Shown: piece after piece, positions 1 to 5,946 of the stretch
Layout of the letters: each line of letters begins with the position of its first letter
Numbering within the stretch: the first letter of the stretch is position 1
Assembly (NCBI RefSeq): GCF_005081185.1
Contig: NZ_CP034870.1
Span: 495,589-501,534 of the forward strand
From: Buchnera aphidicola (Lipaphis pseudobrassicae)
GTDB lineage: Bacteria > Pseudomonadota > Gammaproteobacteria > Enterobacterales > Enterobacteriaceae
Reading direction: 5' to 3'
Length of the DNA stretch: 5,946 nt
Position numbers and translations under genes: made by a program
The notes under the pieces: generated by a model
Told to the model about the DNA's origin: nothing
Database searches by the model: none
The model's input: the letters and a program-made list of their open reading frames with translations, nothing else

Positions 1-633
1 TTAATGCGATACATTATCATTACTTTTACACTTATTGCTGCGTTAGGTAGAATAGGAGTACAAACAACATCTGTAATTGCTATATTAGGAGCTGCAGGTA
101 TGGCAATTGGTTTAGCTCTACAAGGTTCATTATCTAATTTTGCAGCTGGTGTATTATTAGTTACTCTCAGACCATTAAAAACAGGAGAATATGTCGATTT
201 AGGAAGTGTTGCAGGTACCGTACTAAATATTCATATTTTTTATACAACATTACGTACATTAGATGGAAAAATAGTAGTTGTACCAAACAACAAAATCATC
301 TCTGGTAATATTATTAACTATTCTAGAGAACCTGCACGTCGTAATGAATTTATTATAAGTGTGTCATATAATGCTGATATTGATTTAGTCATTAAAGTTT
401 TACGAACTGTAATAGAAAATGAAGATAGAGTGATTAAAGATCGAGATATAATCATCGGTCTTAGTGAGCTAGCACCATCTTCTTTAAATTTTATAGTACG
501 TTGTTGGAGTAATAATAATGATCTAAATATAGTTTATTGGGATTTAATGGCTAAATTTAAGAAAGCATTAGATAAGAATAATATTGATATTCCTTATCCT
601 CAAATAGACGTACATCTTTATAAAAAAAAATAA
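1..633 (+). CDS. mscS: Small-conductance mechanosensitive channel MscS (YggB), 5' end outside window
   Basis: MscS is an inner-membrane heptameric channel that opens under membrane tension and releases solutes during hypo-osmotic shock. The frame is open from base 1. The first codon (TTA) matches E. coli MscS Leu72, so about 71 N-terminal residues, including TM1 and most of TM2, lie upstream. The ATG at 4-6 matches Val73 and is internal, not a start. Visible parts in order are the end of TM2 ([14 protein letters not shown], with Arg88 kept), the pore helix TM3 ([18 protein letters not shown], with the Gln112-Gly113 kink kept), the beta domain ([34 protein letters not shown]) and the C-terminal alpha/beta domain ending in [13 protein letters not shown]. 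The C-terminus is about five residues shorter than in E. coli. Pore residue Leu105 is Met here (codon 100-102), while Leu109 is kept. The gene is visibly less A+T-rich than recC and recB, which suggests stronger constraint. A 9-A run (622-630) directly precedes the stop. Identity is near certain from the alignment recalled with E. coli MscS. Confidence 0.96.
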   Translation, partial: LMRYIIITFTLIAALGRIGVQTTSVIAILGAAGMAIGLALQGSLSNFAAGVLLVTLRPLKTGEYVDLGSVAGTVLNIHIFYTTLRTLDGKIVVVPNNKIISGNIINYSREPARRNEFIISVSYNADIDLVIKVLRTVIENEDRVIKDRDIIIGLSELAPSSLNFIVRCWSNNNDLNIVYWDLMAKFKKALDKNNIDIPYPQIDVHLYKKK

Positions 634-668
634 TGTAAAGATGAATAAGATACGTCTTAAAATTTTTT
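607..668 (+). terminator. Candidate imperfect hairpin with T-rich tail across the mscS stop
   Basis: The arms GACGTA (607-612) and CATCTTTA (613-620) pair perfectly with TACGTC (651-656) and TAAAGATG (636-643). This gives 14 base pairs interrupted by one 7-nt bulge (644-650), with a 15-nt loop that contains the mscS stop codon. A run of six T follows at 663-668. A competing short hairpin, TAAGA-TACG-TCTTA (646-659), lies directly before the same T run. Either could act as a weak intrinsic terminator or an mRNA 3'-end stabiliser. The stems are A+T-rich, and chance pairing is common in such DNA, so the function is inferred. Confidence 0.35.
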
Positions 669-696
669 ATATTTTCTGCGATTAATTAAAAATAAT

Positions 697-700
697 TAGG
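697..700 (+). promoter_or_regulatory. Weak Shine-Dalgarno for recC
   Basis: TAGG, with AGG at 698-700, lies six bases before the recC ATG at 707. This is suitable spacing for a short Shine-Dalgarno and agrees with the start chosen by alignment to E. coli RecC. It is the only AGG-type motif close to this start. Confidence 0.5.
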
Positions 701-706
701 TATTTT

Positions 707-3700
707 ATGTTTATTATTTACAAATCAAATAAACTTGATATATTATTATCTAAAATATGTCCAATCATTCAAAAAAAACCACTTACTAAAATTTTTGAAA
801 AAGAAATTTTCATACATGATAGTAAAATACTATTTCAGTACTTAAATATATTTATAGCTAATACAATAGGAATTTCTGCTAATATTGTATTAGATCATCC
901 TAATAATTTTATATTAAAATTATTTCAAAATATTTTAAATAAAAAAAATATAAAAAATAAATTTACTCAATCTATTATAATGTGGAATATTATAAATGCT
1001 TTGAATAAAAAAAATTTTTTTTCTTGCATTAAAAAAAAAGATAATATATCTAAAAAATTTAAATTCGCATATTTAATGTCAAAAATATTTGAACAATATA
1101 TTATTTATCGTCCTAATTGGATTAATTCATGGGAAGAAAAAAAAAATATATCTTTAATTGATAAAAATGCAATATGGCAAATAGAATTATGGCAAGAAAT
1201 AATAAAAAATATTAAAAAGCACGATAAATCAGCATATCATATTTTAAATCTATTTAATATTTTTCAAAATTTTCATAATAAAAAAAAAATAAAAAAAAAT
1301 TTTTTTCCTAGTCGTTTTTTTATAATTTCTTCTTTTTCATTAAATCCATTTTATATAAAAATTTTTAAAATAATTAGTCAATATACAAATGTTTACTTTT
1401 TATATCTTACCCCTTTTAAAAACAATATATTTCATCTTAATTCGATTCAAAATAAAAACATTTCTAAAATAGAAAAAACCCAAAAAAATAAATTAAATAA
1501 TTCGATATTATCATTATGGGGAAAATATGAAGAATATTATGTTTTAAACATTATTAATCATAAAAATACAAAAAAAATAAATTTCTTTAAAAAAGCAAAA
1601 GGTAACAATTTATTAAGTTGGATTAAAAATAATTTACTTAAATTTAACATTATAAATAATAAAAAAATAAAAAGAAAATGTTTATCCCCAACAGATAATT
1701 CAATTTCTATAAATATTTGTTATAGTGAATATAACGAAATTGAAATTTTATATGAGCAATTATTAATATATTTTAATACATATCCAGATCTTAAACCTAG
1801 TGATATTATTGTCACTTCTTATTCAATTAATAATTACATTTCATCTATTCATTCAATATTTAACTCAGAACATGATAAAAAAAATATTCCATATTTTATT
1901 TCTAAAAAAATTTCTAAAAAAACAGAAATAATATTATTATTTTTTAATAAAATATTAGATCTACAAAATAATCGATTTGAAAATGAAGAAATATTAGCAT
2001 TTCTTGATATTCCGGAAATATCAAATCATTTCAATATTTCAGAAAAAGATATAAATATTTTATATTGTTGGATAGAAGAAGCTAATATTCGATGGGGAAT
2101 AGATCATAAACATAAAAAAAATTTATTTTTTCCTAAAGATAAAAACAATACATGGATGTGGGGTATTGAAAAGTTACTTCTTAGTTATGCAACGAATGAT
2201 ACAGAAAATATCTGGAATGATATTTTACCATGTAGTATTGTGAATAACAATATTAGATCTGAATTAATAGGTAAGCTAATTATTTTTATAAATACACTTA
2301 AAAAATGGCAAAAAAAAATATCTAATCCAAAATATCTTATATCTTGGCGTTCGTTGTTTAATGATTTAATTGATGATTTTTTTCAAAGCAACATAAAAAC
2401 AATAAAATCTGTTCAAATACTCAGTAAAAACTGGATAGAAATGATTGATGAAATTATTTTATGTAAATATAAAAATAAAATTTCTATTGAAATATTAAAA
2501 AAAAATTTTACTTGTAAAATCCAAGATAAAAATCAAAAATTTTTACCTGGAGTAGTTAATTTTTGTCATCCAAATGATGTTTGTTATATCCCATTTAAAA
2601 TAATATGTATAATTGGAGCAAATTATAAAACTATCCCTCAAAAAAATAATTTGGATAGTTTTATTAATTTATTAAATGAATATCCATCAATTGGTGATGC
2701 AAGTGCTTATGAAAAATATTCTCATTTATTTCTTCAAAGTATTTCTTGTGCCCAACAATATTTTTATATAAGTTATATTGGATATTCTATTAAAGATAAC
2801 AGAAAAATGAATCCTTCAATATTGATAGATCAATTATTAAATTATATATCATTTAATTTCTTTTTTATTAGAGATAATAATTTAGATATAGAAAATAATA
2901 AAAAACAAATTATATATTATTTATGTAAAAATCATAAAAAACAAAATTCTTATAAAAAAAAGAAAATAGAAAACAATCAAAATATATACAAAAAAACAAA
3001 TATACAAATAAAAGATAAAACATTTGATAATACATTATTAAAAAATCATACTTCTAATAAAATTAATTTAAAAGATTTAATTCGCTTTTGGAAAAACCCA
3101 ATACGTTATTTTTTTAATAATCATTTAAAAATAAAATATGTTTTTAAAAAGACGAATATTGAAAATACCGAACCTTTTTCAGTTAAAAAATTAGACACTT
3201 TTGAAATTAAAAAAAATATATTAAATGAAATAATTCAACGACGAGATATACAAAAATTATTAGAATATTACTCTCTATCTGGAAAATTACCTTATGGTTT
3301 TTTTGGACAATCTTTCTTATATAAAATACAAAAAGAAATGCAATCTATAGCTAATTTAGTTATAAGCTATAAAACATTATCTAAACAAAAAAAAGTCAAT
3401 TTAACTGTAAATCAATTTCAAATTAATGGTATTTTATACGAAATACAAAAAGAAGGTTTGTTACGTTGGCAACCAAATAAAATTAATTATAGTGATCGTA
3501 TCTCGTTATGGATAGAACATTTAATTTATTCTTTACAAGAAGGCATTGGAAAAAGTAAAATCATAGGTTATAGAAACCAAATTTGGTCATTTTCTGTTCT
3601 TGACCCTAAAACAGCACATAATTATCTCAATCAATATATTAGTGGATATATAAAAGGTTCACAAGAAATGATTTTATTAACGAGATCAGGTGCATCATGG

Positions 3701-3931
3701 TTTGATCAAATTTACGATATAAAAAATAATATCATCAAAAATGATGAAAAAAGCAAAATAAAAGCATATAAAAGACTATTAGATACCTGGAACGGAAATG
3801 ATTATATTCAAGGAGAAAAAGAAGATTTTTATATCAAGCAAATAATAAAAGTACTAAATCATGATCACATCAAAGAAATTTGTCAAACAGCTCAAAGATG
3901 GTTACTTCCATTGTTAAAAAATAAAAAATAA
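707..3931 (+). CDS. recC: Exodeoxyribonuclease V subunit RecC
   Basis: RecC is the non-catalytic scaffold of cytoplasmic RecBCD. It splits the duplex ahead of the motors, channels the 3' strand and, in E. coli, recognises chi. The 1074-residue product aligns along its whole length with E. coli RecC (1122 aa). The start is fixed by MFIIYKSNKLDIL against MLRVYHSNRLDVL. Other anchors are FEQYIIYRPNW (residues 128-138), LFNDLIDDFF, GVVNFCHPNDVCYIPFK, AQQYFYISYIG, LPYGFFGQSF, EGLLRWQP and the C-terminal AQRWLLPLLKNKK. There is no Walker A or other ATPase motif, as expected for its decayed helicase-like domains. About half of the length deficit is one loop deletion before LSLWGK. The linker before IRFWKNPIRYFF is Lys/Asn-rich and eroded. 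Many chi-pocket residues known from E. coli are changed (see findings). The frame is intact through two 10-A runs and a 9-A run. It is probably co-transcribed with recB, which starts seven bases after the stop. Confidence 0.96.
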   Translation: MFIIYKSNKLDILLSKICPIIQKKPLTKIFEKEIFIHDSKILFQYLNIFIANTIGISANIVLDHPNNFILKLFQNILNKKNIKNKFTQSIIMWNIINALNKKNFFSCIKKKDNISKKFKFAYLMSKIFEQYIIYRPNWINSWEEKKNISLIDKNAIWQIELWQEIIKNIKKHDKSAYHILNLFNIFQNFHNKKKIKKNFFPSRFFIISSFSLNPFYIKIFKIISQYTNVYFLYLTPFKNNIFHLNSIQNKNISKIEKTQKNKLNNSILSLWGKYEEYYVLNIINHKNTKKINFFKKAKGNNLLSWIKNNLLKFNIINNKKIKRKCLSPTDNSISINICYSEYNEIEILYEQLLIYFNTYPDLKPSDIIVTSYSINNYISSIHSIFNSEHDKKNIPYFISKKISKKTEIILLFFNKILDLQNNRFENEEILAFLDIPEISNHFNISEKDINILYCWIEEANIRWGIDHKHKKNLFFPKDKNNTWMWGIEKLLLSYATNDTENIWNDILPCSIVNNNIRSELIGKLIIFINTLKKWQKKISNPKYLISWRSLFNDLIDDFFQSNIKTIKSVQILSKNWIEMIDEIILCKYKNKISIEILKKNFTCKIQDKNQKFLPGVVNFCHPNDVCYIPFKIICIIGANYKTIPQKNNLDSFINLLNEYPSIGDASAYEKYSHLFLQSISCAQQYFYISYIGYSIKDNRKMNPSILIDQLLNYISFNFFFIRDNNLDIENNKKQIIYYLCKNHKKQNSYKKKKIENNQNIYKKTNIQIKDKTFDNTLLKNHTSNKINLKDLIRFWKNPIRYFFNNHLKIKYVFKKTNIENTEPFSVKKLDTFEIKKNILNEIIQRRDIQKLLEYYSLSGKLPYGFFGQSFLYKIQKEMQSIANLVISYKTLSKQKKVNLTVNQFQINGILYEIQKEGLLRWQPNKINYSDRISLWIEHLIYSLQEGIGKSKIIGYRNQIWSFSVLDPKTAHNYLNQYISGYIKGSQEMILLTRSGASWFDQIYDIKNNIIKNDEKSKIKAYKRLLDTWNGNDYIQGEKEDFYIKQIIKVLNHDHIKEICQTAQRWLLPLLKNKK

Positions 3932-3938
3932 AAAATAT

Positions 3939-5462
3939 ATGAATACTTGCATTCCAAAAAAACTAAATATTTTTCAAATACCAATTAATGGTATACATTT
4001 AATAGAAGCTTCAGCTGGAACAGGAAAAACTTTTACAATTGTATTATTATATTTGCGTTTATTATTAGGAATAGATAAAAAAAATAATGATACAAAAAAA
4101 TTTTTAGTAAATGAAATACTAGTAGTTACTTTTACTAATGCAGCAAAAGAAGAATTATATACACGAATTAAAGATGCTATACAAAAGTTATACTTAACTT
4201 GTATTAAAAAAAGGAAAAAAAAAGATTTTTTTACTTTATTTTTAAAACAAATACAAAATATAGAAGAAGCAAAATATATATTAGAAGAAGCACAAAAAAA
4301 TATAAATAATATATCTATATATACAATACATGGATTTTGTAAAAAAATATTAAAATCGTACACTTTTGAATTTAATTTTTCTTCTGAAGAAGAAATTATT
4401 GAAAATGAAGAAAGTTTATATTTACAAGCAACACAAGATTTTTGGAGACGCTTCTTTTATAAATTGCCAAAAGACATTGTCAGTATAATTTATCAAGACT
4501 ATAAAAACCCAGAAGAATTATTAAAAAGAATTAAACCATTTTTACATATTAAATCGTTAAATTTTGAAAAAAATATTGTGAATAAAAATGAGTTAATTTT
4601 ATGTCATGAGAATAACGTAAAAAGAATAAACCAATTTAAAGAAGATTGGTTAATTTATCATGATATGATATTAAAAAAAATTAATATACTAAAACTAAAT
4701 AGAAAAATATATAGTAATTTTAATATTAACAGATGGGTAAATAACATTACAAAATGGTCAAAAGATATAACTAAAGATTATATACTTCCGAATTCATTAA
4801 AATATTTTACAAAAGAGTATATAGAAAAAAATGCAATAGATAATATTAATTTACAACACATTTTTTTTAATGAAATTAAAGACATACTAACAAAAAAATT
4901 TTCATTAAAAAAGGTTGTTTTATTTTATGCTATAAAAAATATTCCAAAAATTTTATCTAAAACAAAACAAAAAAAATTGTTACTAGGTTTTGATGATTTA
5001 TTAAATTTAGTTTTAAAAACTATAAAAAAAGAAAAAATTTTAAAGGATATAATTAGTAAACAATATCCCATGGCATTTATTGATGAATTTCAAGATACTA
5101 ATATTGAGCAATATAATATATTTAATTTAATATATAATAAAAAACAAAAAAATATAGGATTATTTTTAATAGGCGATCCAAAACAAGCAATATATAGTTT
5201 TAGAGGAGCTGATATTTTTTCTTATTTATATGTAAAAAATAAAATAAAAAAATATTATTATTTAAATACTAATTGGCGTTCTTCTATTAATATGTGTAAA
5301 AGCATTAATTGTTTGTTTTCTAAAAATAATAATCCATTTATATTTAAAAATATTCCATTTATTCCTGTTTTACCTTCTTATAAAAATTTTAAAATGGATT
5401 TTAAAATTGGGGAAATTTCTCAAACTGCACTAAGTTTTTTTTTTATAAAAAACAAGAAGTAA
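3939..5462 (+). CDS. recB: Exodeoxyribonuclease V subunit RecB, N-terminal part up to a frameshift (locus continues past 5946)
   Basis: RecB is the 3'-5' SF1A helicase and nuclease subunit of RecBCD. The start is set by alignment with E. coli (LIEASAGTGKTFTI, one residue further in), although no Shine-Dalgarno is visible. It lies seven bases after the recC stop. Motor motifs are intact: Walker A GTGKT with Lys30, motif Ia TFTNAA (64-69), Ib TIHGFC (129-134), Walker B DEFQDT (382-387), motif III GDPKQAIYSFRG from residue 412 and motif IV NWRS (445-448). The stretch at about 180-320 matches the 1B arm of E. coli RecB. After residue 502 the frame runs through a 10-T tract and stops at TAA 5460-5462, giving 507 aa instead of about 1180. 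Clear RecB homology continues in the next frame, so the locus is best read as one frameshifted gene. As written, the product would lack motifs V and VI, the RecC/RecD contacts and the nuclease domain. Whether it is a pseudogene, a slippage-rescued gene or a sequencing error cannot be decided here. Confidence 0.92.
   Translation: MNTCIPKKLNIFQIPINGIHLIEASAGTGKTFTIVLLYLRLLLGIDKKNNDTKKFLVNEILVVTFTNAAKEELYTRIKDAIQKLYLTCIKKRKKKDFFTLFLKQIQNIEEAKYILEEAQKNINNISIYTIHGFCKKILKSYTFEFNFSSEEEIIENEESLYLQATQDFWRRFFYKLPKDIVSIIYQDYKNPEELLKRIKPFLHIKSLNFEKNIVNKNELILCHENNVKRINQFKEDWLIYHDMILKKINILKLNRKIYSNFNINRWVNNITKWSKDITKDYILPNSLKYFTKEYIEKNAIDNINLQHIFFNEIKDILTKKFSLKKVVLFYAIKNIPKILSKTKQKKLLLGFDDLLNLVLKTIKKEKILKDIISKQYPMAFIDEFQDTNIEQYNIFNLIYNKKQKNIGLFLIGDPKQAIYSFRGADIFSYLYVKNKIKKYYYLNTNWRSSINMCKSINCLFSKNNNPFIFKNIPFIPVLPSYKNFKMDFKIGEISQTALSFFFIKNKK
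5435..5444 (+). other. 10-T homopolymer frameshift site in recB
   Basis: Ten T follow AGT (5433-5435 is the Ser codon and supplies the first T). The upstream frame reads Phe500-Phe502, then Ile-Lys-Asn-Lys-Lys and stop. The homologous downstream frame begins at 5444 (TAT, AAA, AAA, CAA, GAA, GTA). Restoring the frame needs one added T, two removed T, or a -1 slip. In the reading frame the tract also fits the -1 slippery heptamer pattern T TTT TTT (5435-5441). Homopolymers of this length are known hot spots for polymerase slippage. Confidence 0.85.
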
Positions 5463-5946
5463 GAATAGAAAATTATCATATTTGGATTGCAAAACAATGT
5501 GCAAATGAAATTAGTTATTGGTTAAATTGCGCTGAAAAAGGAAATGCTAAAATAATTACAAAAAAAGGAGAAAAAATTCTAAAATCTAATGATATTGCTA
5601 TACTAGTTAGAAATGGAAAAGAAGCAAAAATAATTCAAAAAGAGTTAGATGAACTTAATATAAGCTCTATTTATTCTTCTCATAACAACAATATATTTCA
5701 AACTTCTGATGCTAAAGAGTTTTTATGGATATTAGAATCAATTTTAGAACCTGATAATGAAATATTATTGCAACAATCTATGTCTACAAATATTTTAAAT
5801 ACAATATTTTCTAAATACCAAAAACAAGAAAAAAATAAATATTTATATATTAAAATAGAAAAATTATATAAATATAAAAATATTTGGGAAAACAAAAATA
5901 TTTTTTATATGACTAAAACTTTGATATCAGATTATCAAAAAAGTTT
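5444..5946 (+). CDS. recB: RecB continuation in the -1 frame, 3' end outside window
   Basis: This is the next part of the RecB motor (2A/2B region), read in the frame -1 to the annotated start. It has no stop through the window edge (167 codons plus two bases). Segments match E. coli RecB in order: AKQCANEISYWL with AQVCAAQIRDWL, SNDIAILVRNGKEA with ASDISVLVRSRQEA, LNISSIYSSHNNNIFQT with LEIPSVYLSNRDSVFET, AKEFLWILESILEPDNE with AQEMLWLLQAVMTPERE, and YKNIWENKNIFYMTKTLIS with YRQIWRKRGVMPMLRALMS. There is no independent start codon with a ribosome site at its beginning, so it is not a separate gene. Conservation is as good as upstream of the frameshift, which argues that the break is recent, tolerated through slippage, or an artefact. 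Helicase motifs V and VI, the RecA-loading nuclease domain and recD should lie beyond the window. Confidence 0.85.

Noticed and set aside
4..6. ATG as start of mscS
   Set aside because: The frame is open to base 1 and this Met aligns with E. coli Val73 inside TM2, so it is internal.
145..152. Chi-like octamer GCTGGTGT
   Set aside because: It matches chi (GCTGGTGG) at seven of eight bases, but the last base differs, and it encodes conserved Ala-Gly-Val of MscS. I saw no true chi site on either strand.
645..673. Possible recC promoter with TATATT at 668-673
   Set aside because: There is no credible -35 at the right distance, and such hexamers are common by chance at this A+T content.
3974..4363. 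Open frame of 129 codons on the minus strand
   Set aside because: It is antisense to the conserved RecB helicase core, has no homology I recognise, and is expected by chance in A+T-rich coding DNA.
5698..5895. Open frame of 65 codons on the minus strand
   Set aside because: It lies opposite the RecB continuation in the -1 frame, which has clear homology.
5780..5946. ATG at 5780 as the start of a separate gene for the recB 3' part
   Set aside because: Homology to RecB extends far upstream of it and there is no ribosome site, so it is an internal Met.

Overview
The window looks like a piece of the chromosome of Buchnera aphidicola or a very close insect endosymbiont. It is extremely A+T-rich, carries long A and T homopolymers, and encodes Lys/Asn/Ile-rich proteins that still align end to end with gammaproteobacterial (E. 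coli) homologues. From memory, the gene order mscS (yggB) - recC - recB matches Buchnera, where recD and argA usually follow. All genes lie on the + strand and there are no RNA genes, mobile elements or CRISPR arrays. The host aphid lineage cannot be told from this sequence.

Layout: (1) 1-633, the 3' part of mscS, a small-conductance mechanosensitive channel, cut by the window start. (2) 634-706, a 73-nt intergenic stretch with an imperfect inverted repeat that spans the mscS stop codon, followed by a T-rich tail and a weak Shine-Dalgarno for the next gene. (3) 707-3931, intact recC. (4) A 7-nt gap, with no ptrA protease gene where E. coli has one. (5) 3939 to the window end, recB, cut by the window edge and split by a frameshift at a 10-T run (5435-5444).

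How the genes work together: RecB (3'-5' SF1 helicase and nuclease) and RecC (scaffold, strand splitter and chi reader) form two thirds of RecBCD, which unwinds and degrades DNA from double-strand ends. Buchnera is known for keeping recBCD while lacking recA, so the complex there is thought to act mainly as an exonuclease. Two observations bear on that. Most RecC residues that read chi in E. coli are replaced here. The recB frame also needs one extra T (or two fewer) at the homopolymer, or slippage during expression, to give a full protein. MscS is functionally separate (osmotic safety valve) and much better conserved.

No undescribed system is visible. The points worth following up are the remodelled chi pocket of RecC and the state of the recB homopolymer.
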